NCBI RefSeq assembly: GCF_031846565.1 | Contig: NZ_JAVRHL010000002.1 | Coordinates: 496,001-560,000, forward strand | DNA from: Tropicimonas_B omnivorans | GTDB lineage: Bacteria > Pseudomonadota > Alphaproteobacteria > Rhodobacterales > Rhodobacteraceae | Direction of reading: 5' to 3' | Length of the DNA stretch: 64,000 nt | Shown: one piece after another, positions 55,249 to 64,000 of the stretch | Numbering within the stretch: position 1 is the first letter of the stretch | Layout of the letters: every line of letters begins with the position of its first letter | Notes under the pieces: generated by a model | The model's database searches: none | What the model was told of the DNA's origin: nothing | What the model saw: only the letters and a program-made list of their open reading frames with translations | Position numbers and translations under genes: made by a program

Positions 55249-56199
55249 ATGGCGGGCGGGACCACGCAACCGAGGAGCTTTCAGGAGGTGATCCTCCGGC
55301 TTCAGACCTATTGGGCGAGCAAGGGATGCGCCGTGCTGCAGCCCTACGACATGGAGGTCGGTGCCGGCACCTTCCATCCGGCCACGACCCTGCGGTCGCT
55401 CGGCCCGCGCCCCTGGGCGGCGGCCTACGTGCAGCCCTCCCGGCGGCCGACGGACGGACGCTACGGCGACAATCCCAACCGCCTTCAGCACTATTACCAG
55501 TACCAGGTCCTGATCAAACCGAGCCCGCCCGACCTGCAGCAGCTCTACCTCGGCTCTCTGGAGGCGATTGGGATCGATGCGACGCTCCATGACATCCGGT
55601 TCGTCGAGGACGACTGGGAAAGCCCGACGGTGGGGGCCTGGGGTCTCGGCTGGGAGGTCTGGTGCGACGGCATGGAAGTCAGCCAGTTCACCTATTTCCA
55701 GCAGGTCGGCGGCTTCGACTGCAAGCCCGTGTCGGGCGAGCTCACCTACGGGCTCGAGCGTCTGGCGATGTACGTGCTCGGCGTCGATCACGTCATGGAG
55801 ATGCCCTTCAACGATCCGGACGCGACGATCCCGCTCAGCTACGGCGATGTCTTCCGCCAGACCGAGGGCGAGTATTCGCGCTGGAACTTCGATGTGGCCG
55901 ATACGGACGCGCTCCTGCGGCATTTCGAGGATGCGGAGGCGGAGTGCCAGCGCATCCTCGGCGCGGGCGCGGACGATCCACGTTCCGGGCGGCGGATCGT
56001 GATGGCGCATCCGGCCTACGACCAGGCGATCAAGGCCAGCCACATCTTCAATCTCCTGGATGCGCGGGGGGTGATCTCCGTCACCGAACGGCAGGCCTAT
56101 ATCGGCCGGGTCCGGGCGCTGTCCAAGGCCTGCGCGGCGGCCTTCCTCGAGACCCCTGCCGGCGGCGCGGATGACGCGCCGTCCGCGGGCGCGGCATGA
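55249..56199 (+). CDS. glyQ: Glycyl-tRNA synthetase alpha subunit
   Basis: Class II synthetase alpha chain, 316 residues, of the tetrameric bacterial enzyme. SFQEVILRLQTYWASKGCAV and LQPYDMEVGAGTFHPATTLR are the usual opening blocks; EVWCDGMEVSQFTYFQQVGG and LTYGLERLAMY follow. ATG 55249 has GGAGA 8 nt upstream; ATG 55234 is possible but adds an untypical segment. Its end overlaps the next gene as ATGA. Confidence 0.98.
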   Translation: MAGGTTQPRSFQEVILRLQTYWASKGCAVLQPYDMEVGAGTFHPATTLRSLGPRPWAAAYVQPSRRPTDGRYGDNPNRLQHYYQYQVLIKPSPPDLQQLYLGSLEAIGIDATLHDIRFVEDDWESPTVGAWGLGWEVWCDGMEVSQFTYFQQVGGFDCKPVSGELTYGLERLAMYVLGVDHVMEMPFNDPDATIPLSYGDVFRQTEGEYSRWNFDVADTDALLRHFEDAEAECQRILGAGADDPRSGRRIVMAHPAYDQAIKASHIFNLLDARGVISVTERQAYIGRVRALSKACAAAFLETPAGGADDAPSAGAA

Positions 56200-56711
56200 A
56201 CGGCAAGGTCCTCGGCATGATCATCATCGCAGCGGCGGCGCTCGTCGGGGCGGGCGTCTGGTGGACCGCCGAATACGCCTATTTCGAGCCGGTCGAGGAT
56301 GCCCGGATCGAACTCACGCGGGTGGACGGCACCGTCGAGCCGATCCTCGCGGAGAACGTCGAGGCGATCGACCGCGAGACCTCACCGATCAGCTACCGCG
56401 CCTGCTTCGAGACGTCTCAGAGCGATGCGATGCTGACCGAGACCTACGAGATCTACGCGGGTGCCGAACCCCTCAACGCCTCCCGCGGCTTTGCCTGTTT
56501 CGACGCCGACGCGATCGGCGAGGCGCTCGAGCAGGAGACCGCCATCGCCTATCTCGGCCGCCGGGATATCGAATACGGCATCGACCGGGTCGTCGCGATC
56601 ACCGAGGACGGCCGGGGCTATGCCTGGAACCAGATCAATGAATGCGGCGCCGCTGCCTTCGACGGGCAGCCCCTGCCGCCCGATTGCCCGCCGGCGCCGG
56701 AGAGGAATTAA
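56196..56711 (+). CDS. Small membrane-anchored protein between glyQ and glyS (DUF6446 type)
   Basis: 171 residues. One N-terminal membrane segment (MIIIAAAALVGAGVWWTAEY region, residues 8-27) and a periplasmic domain with three or four cysteines (YRACFETS, SRGFACFD, NECGAA, PPDCPP). This matches, to my memory, DUF6446, a Rhodobacterales family found between glyQ and glyS. Function is unknown and nothing suggests a role in aminoacylation. Start ATG overlaps the glyQ stop (ATGA), and glyS begins 3 nt after its stop, so all three are translated together. Confidence 0.88.
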   Translation: MNGKVLGMIIIAAAALVGAGVWWTAEYAYFEPVEDARIELTRVDGTVEPILAENVEAIDRETSPISYRACFETSQSDAMLTETYEIYAGAEPLNASRGFACFDADAIGEALEQETAIAYLGRRDIEYGIDRVVAITEDGRGYAWNQINECGAAAFDGQPLPPDCPPAPERN

Positions 56712-56714
56712 GCG

Positions 56715-58760
56715 ATGCCCGACCTTCTGATCGAGCTCTTCTCGGAAGAGATCCCGGCGCGGATGCAGGCCCGCGCAGCGGATGAGCTGAAGTCGATGAT
56801 GACGGACCGCATGGTGGAAACGGGGCTGACTTATGCCCATGCCGCCGCCTTCGCGACACCGCGCCGCCTGACCCTCGCCGTCGAGGGTCTGACCGATCAC
56901 AGCCCGGCCACGCGCGAAGAGCGCAAGGGCCCGCGGGTCGATGCGCCCGAGAAGGCACTGGAGGGCTTCCTGCGCTCCACGGGGCTGTCGAAGGACCAGC
57001 TCGAGGCGCGGGACGACAAGAAGGGCCAGGTCTGGTTCGCCGCCATCGAGAAGCCCGGCCGTCCGGCCGAGGAGATCGTGGCCGAGGCGCTGAGCCAGGT
57101 CATCGAGACCTTTCCCTGGCCGAAGTCGATGCGCTGGGGGGAGGGCGCCCTGCGCTGGGTGCGGCCGCTGCACTCGATCCTCTGCATCCTGACGGACGAG
57201 GAGGGCCACCGCGTGGTGCCGGTCGAGGTCGCGGGCTATGCCGCGGGGGACACCACCGAGGGGCACCGGTTCCTCTCTCCGGGGCGGTTCAGGGTCAGTT
57301 CCTTCGACGATTACGCCGCGAAGCTGAAGCGCGCCCATGTCATCCTCGATCCCGAGGAGCGGCGCGAGCGGATCCGCCACGAGGCGCAGAACCTCGCCTT
57401 CGCGCAGGGCCTCGAGGTGATCGAGGACAACGGTCTCCTGGCCGAGGTCGCGGGGCTCGTCGAATGGCCGGTGCCCCTGATGGGCGAGATCGGCGCCGAG
57501 TTCATGGAGCTGCCGCCAGAGGTGCTCCAGACCTCGATGAAGGAACATCAGAAGTTCTTCTCCGTGCGGGACAGGACGGGAAAGATCGTCCGCTTCCTGA
57601 CGGTTGCGAATATCGAGGCGCCGGACGACGGCGCGGCGATCCTCGCGGGCAACGGCCGCGTCCTGCGGGCGCGCCTGTCCGATGCGAAGTTCTTCTGGGA
57701 GAACGACCTGGCCGTCGCGAAGGCCGGCATGGGCGCCTGGACGGATAAACTCGCGAACGTCACGTTCCACAACAAGCTCGGCAGCCAGAAGGACCGGATC
57801 GAGCGGATCGCCGCGCTCGCCCGCGAGATCGCGCCGATGGTGGGAGCGGGTCCGGAGGCGGCCGGCCGTGCCGCCCTGATCGCCAAGGCGGACCTGTCCT
57901 CTGAGATGGTGTACGAGTTCCCGGAGCTTCAGGGCCTGATGGGCCGCTATTATGCCGAGGCCGCCGGGCTGCCGGCGGAAGTTGCCGCCGCCGCCGAGGA
58001 GCACTACCGCCCCTTGGGCCCTTCGGACGACGTGCCGACGGCGCCCGTTTCGGTGACCGTGGCGCTCGCCGACAAGCTCGACACGCTGACCGGCTTCTGG
58101 GCCATCGACGAGAAGCCCACCGGCTCCAAGGATCCGTTCGCCCTGCGCCGCGCCGCGCTCGGCGTCATCCGCCTCGTGACGGTAAACGGCCTGCGCCTGC
58201 CGCTGCAGAGTGCCGTTCCGGGCGGGGCCGTGTCGGACGATCTCCTGTCGTTCTTCCACGACCGCCTGAAGGTGCACCTGCGCGACCGCGGCATTCGCCA
58301 TGACGTGATCGACGCGGTTCTCGCCATGCCCGGCTCGGACGACCTCGCTCTCGTCACCGCGCGGGCGGAGGCGCTGGCGGGCGTGCTGGCGACCGATGAC
58401 GGGGAGAACCTCGTTCAGGGCTTCAAGCGCGCAAACAACCTCCTGACCCAGGCGGAGGCGCAGGACGGCGTCGCCTACGAGTTCGGCCCGGACGAGAAAT
58501 TCGCCGAGGCCGCGGAAGAGAAGGCACTCTTCAAGGCCCTCGATGCGGCGGAGGCGAAGATCGGCCCGGCGATGGAGGCCGAGGATTTCGGCACCGCGAT
58601 GGAGGCCATGGCCGCCCTCCGCGCGCCGATCGACGCCTTCTTCGAGGCGGTCCAGATCAACACGGACAACCAGATCGTCCGGCGCAACCGGCTCAACCTG
58701 CTGCACCGCATCCGGCAGATCTGCCTCGCGGCGGCGGACCTCACGCGGATCGAGGGCTGA
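56715..58760 (+). CDS. glyS: Glycyl-tRNA synthetase beta subunit
   Basis: Beta chain of 681 residues, for tRNA recognition. It starts PDLLIELFSEEIPARMQARA, contains LVEWPVPLMGEIGAEFMELP and an HD-like middle region, and ends with a DALR-like anticodon-binding domain (AFFEAVQINTDNQIVRRNRL type). With glyQ it charges tRNA-Gly. Confidence 0.98.
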   Translation: MPDLLIELFSEEIPARMQARAADELKSMMTDRMVETGLTYAHAAAFATPRRLTLAVEGLTDHSPATREERKGPRVDAPEKALEGFLRSTGLSKDQLEARDDKKGQVWFAAIEKPGRPAEEIVAEALSQVIETFPWPKSMRWGEGALRWVRPLHSILCILTDEEGHRVVPVEVAGYAAGDTTEGHRFLSPGRFRVSSFDDYAAKLKRAHVILDPEERRERIRHEAQNLAFAQGLEVIEDNGLLAEVAGLVEWPVPLMGEIGAEFMELPPEVLQTSMKEHQKFFSVRDRTGKIVRFLTVANIEAPDDGAAILAGNGRVLRARLSDAKFFWENDLAVAKAGMGAWTDKLANVTFHNKLGSQKDRIERIAALAREIAPMVGAGPEAAGRAALIAKADLSSEMVYEFPELQGLMGRYYAEAAGLPAEVAAAAEEHYRPLGPSDDVPTAPVSVTVALADKLDTLTGFWAIDEKPTGSKDPFALRRAALGVIRLVTVNGLRLPLQSAVPGGAVSDDLLSFFHDRLKVHLRDRGIRHDVIDAVLAMPGSDDLALVTARAEALAGVLATDDGENLVQGFKRANNLLTQAEAQDGVAYEFGPDEKFAEAAEEKALFKALDAAEAKIGPAMEAEDFGTAMEAMAALRAPIDAFFEAVQINTDNQIVRRNRLNLLHRIRQICLAAADLTRIEG

Positions 58761-58814
58761 TGTGACGCACCGTCCCTCCGCCCGCGGCGCTGCACCGCAG
58801 AAAGATGAGCTTGA

Positions 58815-61484
58815 ATGAGCGGGGGTAAATCCTATTTGAATGGCGGCAAGGAGGGCGCCGCAGTGCAGCATTATGCCCGGTTCAACGATTTCACCCTGAT
58901 CACGCCGACAGCCTCCATGTCGGCAGCGGTGCATGGTGGCCGAGCGAAATGCCTCCAGCGTCTCGTGCGCCTCGGTCTGCCCGTCCCCCGCACCGTCGCC
59001 CTGTCCTACGACGTCGTCCATCGCATCGCCGAAGGGCACATGCCCGACCTGCCGCGGCTCCTCTCGGCGTTCGGGCGGGAGCCGCTTCTTTCCGTCCGCC
59101 CCTCTTCGATGGATGCCGAATGGGGCGGTCCGGGCGCCGTTCTCAATGTCGGAATGTGCGACGCGCGACGGGACGCGCTGGCGGGGACCATCGGCGAGGA
59201 GGCCGCGACGGCGCTCTACCTGCGCTTCGTGCAGGCCTACGCCGTGGACGTGCTGAGGCTCGATCCGGATGCCTTCGCCGTCCCCGATGCCAGCGCCAGC
59301 TCCCTCGCGGCTGCGCTCCAGACCTTCGAGGAGGAGACCGACGAGCCCTTCCCGCAGGAGGCGGGCGTGCAACTCGCCGAGGTCCTGCGCTCCATGGCGA
59401 GAAGCTGGGAAAGCACCTCGGTCCGCCTTCTGCGGCAGGCCCGGGGCGCGCCGGCGGATGCGGGGCTGGGGCTGGTCGTTCAGACGATGGCACTGGGCCT
59501 CGGGCCGGGGGAAAGCGGCTCGGGCGTGGTCCGCGGGATGGACCCGGCGACCGGCGAGCACACCATGAACGGGCGCTACCTGCGACAATCCATATTCCGC
59601 GACGCGCTGACCGGCACCGGGGGACCGGAGGGCGCGCTCTACCTCGCGGCCGATCAGAGGGGAGCGTCGCTCGAGAGCGAAGCGCCCGGGATCTTTGCCG
59701 AGCTGACGGAGTTCTCGCGCATCTGCCGCAAGCGGCTGCGGGAGGAGATGGAGATCGAGTTCTCCGTCGCCGGCGGGACACTCCACGTCCTCGATGCCGT
59801 CCGCATGCAACGCTCCTCCCGCGCGGCGGTCAAGGCGGTGGTCGACCTTGCCGAGGACGGGATCATCCCGCGCGAGGAAGCGATCCTCAGGATCGAGCCC
59901 CGCGCGCTGTCGCAGCTCCTGCACCGGCAGGTGGACCCAGATGCGCGCCGCGAGGTGATCCTCAAGGGGATCGCCGCGAGCCCCGGCGCGGCGACGGGGC
60001 GCCTCGTCTTCTCAGCGATGGCTGCGCAGACCGCCGCGTCGCAGGGCGATGCCTGCATCCTGCTGCGCCGCGAGACGACGCCGGAGGATATCCGCGGGAT
60101 GCACGTCGCCTCCGCCATCGTCACCGAGCGGGGCGGAATGTCCTCCCACGCTGCGGTGATCGCACGCGGGCTGGGCCTGCCCTGCATCGTCGGCGCCGTC
60201 GGCAGCCGCATCGACACCCGCGAGCGCACGGTGACGCTGAAGGATGGCCGCGTCTTCCGCGAAGGGGACATGGTGACGGTGGACGGCTCCGCCGGCGTCG
60301 CCCTCGAAGGGGCCGCGCCGCTGCTGGAACCGATGCTGGACGGCCCCTTCACCACGCTGCTCGGCTGGGCCGACAAGGTGCGCGACATCGGGATTCGCGC
60401 CAATGCCGACACGCCGGACGATGCGCGCACCGCCGAGACCTTCCTCGCCGAGGGAATCGGCCTTTGCCGCACGGAGCACATGTTCTTCGAGGATGCCCGC
60501 CTGACGCTGATGCGGGAGATGATCTTCACCGACGACAGCAAAGACCGCGCCGCGTCCCTCGAACGCCTTCTGCCGATGCAGCGCCGGGACTTCGCGGACC
60601 TCTTCCACATCATGGCCGGCCGGCCGGTCTGCATCCGTCTCTTCGACTTGCCCTTGCACGAGTTCCTTCCGCGCGACAGGGAGGACCAGCGCGCGCTCGC
60701 GGATGCCCTCGACCTGCCGCTGTCGGACGTGGTTCGCCGTGTGCAGAACATGAGCGAATTCAACCCGATGCTCGGAATGCGGGGTGTGCGCCTCGGAATA
60801 ACGGTGCCCGAGATCTACGAGATGCAGGCCCGCGCGATCTTCGAGGCGACGGTGCAGGCCAGCCGGGAGACCGGCTCGCCCGTCGTGCCCGAGATCATGA
60901 TCCCGCTCGTGTCCGCCCGCCGCGAGGTGGAACTGGTGAAGACGCGTGTCGACGCCGTGGCCGCCGCGGTGAAGAACGAGAGCGGCGAGACCTTCGAGTA
61001 CCGCCTCGGCGTCATGGTGGAGACCCCCCGCGCCGCACTCAGGGCGGGCGAGATTTCCGACCACGCCGCCTTCCTGTCCTTCGGGACGAATGACCTGACC
61101 CAGATGACCTACGGCCTGTCCCGCGATGATGCCGGCCGGTTCATGGGCGCCTACGTGGCCGAAGGGGTCTTTCCCGAGGATCCGTTCCACACGCTCGACC
61201 TCGACGGCGTCGGCGAACTGCTCCTTCTGGGGGCGGAGCGGGCGCGCGAGAACCGTCCGGACATCACCGTCTCCCTCTGCGGCGAGCATGGCGGGGACCC
61301 GGACACGATCGCATTCTGCCGCGCCGCGGGGTTCGACTACGTGTCCTGCTCGCCCTTCCGCGTCCCTGTGGCCCGGCTCGCCGCCGCCCATCTCGCGCTT
61401 GGCGGCACGCCCCACGGTACGCCCTGGGAGCGTGAGGATGCGGCGAACGCTGCCGGCGCCGGAGCCGCGATCCGCAGGCTGTAA
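58815..61484 (+). CDS. Divergent pyruvate phosphate dikinase-like protein
   Basis: 889 residues with the PPDK plan: N-terminal nucleotide-binding half (1-340), phospho-histidine domain (380-500; H445 in ERGGMSSHAAVIARG), and PEP/pyruvate TIM barrel (510-860) with GIGLCRTEHMFF, MNEFNPMLGMRGxR-like MSEFNPMLGMRGVRLG, SFGTNDLTQMTYGLSRDD and the catalytic CGEHGG. The N-terminal half is far from canonical: the opening GGKGANLAEM is replaced by HGGRAKCLQRL and the GVAFTRDPATGE motif by GVVRGMDPATGE, so ATP binding is doubtful. True PPDK makes PEP from pyruvate, ATP and phosphate. Follows glyS by 54 bp. Confidence 0.85.
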   Translation: MSGGKSYLNGGKEGAAVQHYARFNDFTLITPTASMSAAVHGGRAKCLQRLVRLGLPVPRTVALSYDVVHRIAEGHMPDLPRLLSAFGREPLLSVRPSSMDAEWGGPGAVLNVGMCDARRDALAGTIGEEAATALYLRFVQAYAVDVLRLDPDAFAVPDASASSLAAALQTFEEETDEPFPQEAGVQLAEVLRSMARSWESTSVRLLRQARGAPADAGLGLVVQTMALGLGPGESGSGVVRGMDPATGEHTMNGRYLRQSIFRDALTGTGGPEGALYLAADQRGASLESEAPGIFAELTEFSRICRKRLREEMEIEFSVAGGTLHVLDAVRMQRSSRAAVKAVVDLAEDGIIPREEAILRIEPRALSQLLHRQVDPDARREVILKGIAASPGAATGRLVFSAMAAQTAASQGDACILLRRETTPEDIRGMHVASAIVTERGGMSSHAAVIARGLGLPCIVGAVGSRIDTRERTVTLKDGRVFREGDMVTVDGSAGVALEGAAPLLEPMLDGPFTTLLGWADKVRDIGIRANADTPDDARTAETFLAEGIGLCRTEHMFFEDARLTLMREMIFTDDSKDRAASLERLLPMQRRDFADLFHIMAGRPVCIRLFDLPLHEFLPRDREDQRALADALDLPLSDVVRRVQNMSEFNPMLGMRGVRLGITVPEIYEMQARAIFEATVQASRETGSPVVPEIMIPLVSARREVELVKTRVDAVAAAVKNESGETFEYRLGVMVETPRAALRAGEISDHAAFLSFGTNDLTQMTYGLSRDDAGRFMGAYVAEGVFPEDPFHTLDLDGVGELLLLGAERARENRPDITVSLCGEHGGDPDTIAFCRAAGFDYVSCSPFRVPVARLAAAHLALGGTPHGTPWEREDAANAAGAGAAIRRL

Positions 61485-61673
61485 GGGCGAAGGGGAGGGG
61501 CGGGGGCTGTGTCCCGGCGGCAGGGCCTTTCCGGCCGGCCGCGCCGAGGTTATCGCGTTCAGGCCGCGCCTTTGGTCCACTCCTGTTCCTTCCAGTCTCA
61601 CGGGGGCGCTTTCGCACCTCCATCCGTCGCGACCGGTTCTGGCGGCGGAGCGCGGGGCGTGGCAGGAGAGGGC

Positions 61674-62576
61674 ATGACCGATCCCGATCTCTCCGCCGCC
61701 TTCGGCCATCCCGAGGACCGCGCCACGGCCAGTGCCGCGCGTCCGCGCGACCGCATTTCCCTGCGCGATCACGTCCTCAACGTGGAAATCGGCGCCTTCC
61801 AGGAGGAACGGGGGAGCCAGCAGCGGCTTCGCTTCGATATCGTCTGCGAGGTGAGCGGCACCGGCGCGCCCGCCCATGACGATGTGGACCGCATCCTGTC
61901 CTACGACACGCTGGTCGACGCGGTGGACGCCGCGCTCGCCGAGGAGCGGCTCAACCTCCTCGAGACACTGGCCGAACGCATCGCGGGGCTTCTTCTGCAG
62001 GAGCCGCGGGCGGAGCGCGTCTTCGTGCGAATCGAGAAGCTGGACCGGGGGCCCTATGCCCTCGGCGTGGAAATCGTGCGCAGCGCCGGGCCGGAGCGCG
62101 AGCGCGGCCTCGCGGCGCCGGACATGCCGCGGCCGGTCGTGGCGCATCTGTCGAACGATGCCATTGCCGATCCGCGCCTTCCGCAGTGGCTGGATACGCT
62201 GGAAGAGGGCGGCGCCCCGGTCGTGCTCACCGTGACCCTGCCCGAGACACCGGCCCCCGTGGCCGGCGCGTCGATGCCGCAGCGGCGGATCGACCTCCTC
62301 GCGCTCGATCAGAACGCCTGGGTGCTCGCCGCCCGGGATCCGCGCTGCCTCGTCGTCGGCAGCCGCACCGAGATCGAACACGCGATCCGGCAGGGCCGGA
62401 TGCTGGTCTGGGCGCCGTCCAAGATCGTCCTCGATTCGCCGGAGCGCCCCGATGCCGGCCCGCGGGAGCCCGAACGCCTCGCCGCCTTCCTCGCCGACAC
62501 GCTGGGTGCCACCCACCGCGTGGGCATAGGCGCGGACATGCCCGGCGGGACGCGTCTGGAGACCGAAGCCCGATGA
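61674..62576 (+). CDS. folB: Dihydroneopterin aldolase with C-terminal extension
   Basis: 300 residues; the FolB domain is residues 28-137 (RISLRDHVLNVEIGAFQEER, YDTLVDAVDAAL, NLLETLAERIAGLLL, and the catalytic lysine K122 in VRIEKLDRGP). It converts dihydroneopterin to hydroxymethyl-dihydropterin and glycolaldehyde. Residues 140-300 form a second domain I cannot name. AGGAGAG is 4 nt before the ATG. Its stop overlaps the folP start (ATGA). Confidence 0.92.
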   Translation: MTDPDLSAAFGHPEDRATASAARPRDRISLRDHVLNVEIGAFQEERGSQQRLRFDIVCEVSGTGAPAHDDVDRILSYDTLVDAVDAALAEERLNLLETLAERIAGLLLQEPRAERVFVRIEKLDRGPYALGVEIVRSAGPERERGLAAPDMPRPVVAHLSNDAIADPRLPQWLDTLEEGGAPVVLTVTLPETPAPVAGASMPQRRIDLLALDQNAWVLAARDPRCLVVGSRTEIEHAIRQGRMLVWAPSKIVLDSPERPDAGPREPERLAAFLADTLGATHRVGIGADMPGGTRLETEAR

Positions 62577-63580
62577 GCACGATCTTCAGGCCGATCGCCC
62601 GCACAGGGCAGCCCCGCGGGCCCGGCGCGCTCCCCCTCGCCGGAAGCGAGGCCGTTTGGTTCGACGAGGTCGAGGTGCTGGAGGCCGGCCGGACACCGGC
62701 GCTCGTTCCCGCCCGGGAGCTGGACGCCGCGGCGCTGGACAGGCTCTCGGCGCCCCGGCCGGCGCTCTGCGGGATGACCTTTGAGACCGCGCGAATCATG
62801 GGCATCATCAACGTCACGCCGGACAGCTTCTCGGATGGCGGGATCACGGGCAGCGCCGAGGCGGCGGCCGAGGCGGCCCGGCAGATGTCGCTGCTGGCAG
62901 ACCTTCTCGATATCGGCGGCGAAAGCACCCGGCCCGGCGCGGAGGACGTGCCCGAGGCGGAGGAGATCGCCCGCGTCGCCCCTGCCATCGCGGCGATCCG
63001 GGGCGCCGGCATCGCCACGCCCGTTTCCGTCGACACCCGGAAGGCCGCCGTTGCCGAGGCCGCGCTCGGCGCCGGGGCGGACATGGTCAACGATGTCTCC
63101 GCCCTGACCTTCGATCCCGCACTCGGCCCGCTGACCGCCCGTCACGGCGCGCCCCTGTGCCTGATGCACGCAAAAGGCCTGCCGAAGACCATGCAGGACG
63201 CACCGGCCTACGGGGACGTGCTGCACGAGGTCATGGCGGCGCTCAGGGAGCGGATCGCGGCGGCCGAGGCCATGGGCGTCGCCCGGGAGCGTCTGATCGT
63301 CGATCCGGGCATCGGTTTCGGCAAGACCGCCGATCACAATCTGCAACTGATCCGTAACCTTTCCGCCTTCCACGATCTGGGCTTGCCCGTCCTGCTCGGG
63401 GTCTCGCGCAAAAGGTTCATCGGGGCGATCGGCAAGGAGGCGGAGCCTCGCCGACGGGCACCCGGTTCGATCGCTGTCGCGCTTGCCGCGCTCGCGCAGG
63501 GCGTGCACATTCTGAGGGTACACGACGTGGGCGAGACGCGGCAGGCCATGAACCTTGCCCAGGCCCTTTACGAGACTTGA
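62573..63580 (+). CDS. folP: Dihydropteroate synthase with N-terminal extension
   Basis: 335 residues, joins hydroxymethyl-dihydropterin pyrophosphate to p-aminobenzoate; the sulfonamide target. Core motifs IMGIINVTPDSFSDGG (75-90), DIGGESTRPGA, NDVSAL, LIVDPGIGFGKT and LLGVSRKRFIG are intact. The first 70 residues precede the family core and look like a small extra domain common in this order. Overlaps folB by ATGA; glmM follows 13 nt downstream. Confidence 0.96.
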   Translation: MSTIFRPIARTGQPRGPGALPLAGSEAVWFDEVEVLEAGRTPALVPARELDAAALDRLSAPRPALCGMTFETARIMGIINVTPDSFSDGGITGSAEAAAEAARQMSLLADLLDIGGESTRPGAEDVPEAEEIARVAPAIAAIRGAGIATPVSVDTRKAAVAEAALGAGADMVNDVSALTFDPALGPLTARHGAPLCLMHAKGLPKTMQDAPAYGDVLHEVMAALRERIAAAEAMGVARERLIVDPGIGFGKTADHNLQLIRNLSAFHDLGLPVLLGVSRKRFIGAIGKEAEPRRRAPGSIAVALAALAQGVHILRVHDVGETRQAMNLAQALYET

Positions 63581-63593
63581 GGCGAGCGATCTT

Positions 63594-64000
63594 ATGACAG
63601 GCAGGACACTCTTCGGAACCGACGGCGTCCGGGGCCGGGCAAACGCGTATCCCATGACCGCGGAGATGGCGCTCAAGCTGGGCGCTGCGGCCGGCCAGCA
63701 TTTTCGGCAGGACGGCACCGCCGGGCACCGCGTCGTGATCGGCAAGGACACCCGCCTGTCCGGCTACATGTTCGAGAACGCGCTGACGGCGGGGCTGACC
63801 TCCACCGGCATGAACGTGCTTCTCCTCGGCCCCATTCCGACGCCTGCCGTCGGCTACCTCACGCGCTCCATGCGGGCGGATCTGGGGATCATGATCTCCG
63901 CTTCGCACAACCCTCACGAGGACAACGGCATCAAGTTCTTCGGTCCCGACGGCTTCAAGCTCTCGGATGCCGACGAGACCGCCATCGAGGCGCTGGCGGA
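63594..64000 (+). CDS. glmM: Phosphoglucosamine mutase, 5' part
   Basis: Converts glucosamine-6-phosphate to glucosamine-1-phosphate for cell-wall precursors. The first 135 residues are visible: LFGTDGVRGRAN at the N-terminus and the phospho-serine loop IMISASHNPHEDNGIKFF (serine 104). The gene runs past the end of the window. The folB-folP-glmM order is usual in alphaproteobacteria. Confidence 0.97.
   Translation, partial: MTGRTLFGTDGVRGRANAYPMTAEMALKLGAAAGQHFRQDGTAGHRVVIGKDTRLSGYMFENALTAGLTSTGMNVLLLGPIPTPAVGYLTRSMRADLGIMISASHNPHEDNGIKFFGPDGFKLSDADETAIEALA

Noticed and set aside
56382..59924. A 1180-codon open frame on the minus strand
   Set aside because: It lies opposite glyS and the PPDK-like gene and its protein is rich in R, H, G and L with no domain; a shadow caused by high GC.
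60012..62516. An 834-codon open frame on the minus strand
   Set aside because: Opposite the PPDK-like gene and folB, composition typical of a shadow frame, no ribosome-binding site.

Overview
The window is a dense, high-GC chromosomal segment of an alphaproteobacterium, most likely of the order Rhodobacterales (Rhodobacteraceae/Roseobacter type). The evidence is the gene order and family types: atpHAGDC without the FO genes, groESL next to a class IIA HAD gene and ribF, hdaA-ppk-ppx, folB-folP-glmM, a short ProS, FolE2, a SAM-II riboswitch before metZ, and a TAXI-type TRAP transporter. Nearly everything is chromosomal housekeeping; no rRNA, tRNA, CRISPR array, transposase or prophage was seen.

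Layout. 1-4222: the tail of an OmpA-like gene, a TAXI TRAP binding protein and fused permease separated by a hairpin, then a probable broken small gene. 4223-8427: clpA, gloB and a methyltransferase. 8853-13748: the F1-ATPase operon atpHAGDC, closed by a strong terminator. 13920-18773: a secreted acidic-repeat PRC-barrel protein, an H-type lectin, a DUF1275 membrane protein, prs, an HCCA isomerase and an alpha/beta hydrolase. 18778-22200: a minus-strand run HAD, ribF, YcgN-like and threonine aldolase. 22377-25613: a GNAT gene, groESL with promoter and CIRCE operator, and an NTF2-like protein. 25633-28127: a YadA-like trimeric autotransporter and a downstream secreted protein only 2 nt away. 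28354-35538: Mn-pyrophosphatase, L-serine dehydratase, rpiA, gor, hflKC. 35731-42098: wrbA, then ppx, ppk, hdaA and a PerM-type membrane protein. 42283-46688: proS, two glutathione transferases, a hydrolase and a GNAT gene. 46791-49352: promoter, SAM-II riboswitch, terminator, metZ, folE2. 49439-50576: an AT-rich islet with one unknown membrane protein gene. 50731-55052: a CDF transporter, trkH and a modular protease-like protein. 55249-64000: glyQ, a small membrane-anchored gene, glyS, a divergent PPDK-like gene, folB, folP and the start of glmM.

How the genes work together. Proteostasis (ClpA, GroESL, HflKC), energy and phosphate chemistry (F1-ATPase, pyrophosphatase, Ppk/Ppx, Prs), glutathione chemistry (GloB, Gor, two GSTs), folate and methionine metabolism (FolE2, FolB, FolP, MetZ under SAM control) and glycine/serine/threonine metabolism make up most of the window.

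The least explained material is: the autotransporter plus its coupled secreted partner; the AT-rich membrane-protein islet bracketed by a short direct repeat; the PPDK-like protein with a degraded nucleotide-binding half; the protease-like protein without its catalytic histidine; and a six-unit 15-nt pentapeptide-type repeat after proS. I saw no complete multi-gene system that I could call clearly new. The autotransporter pair is the best candidate.
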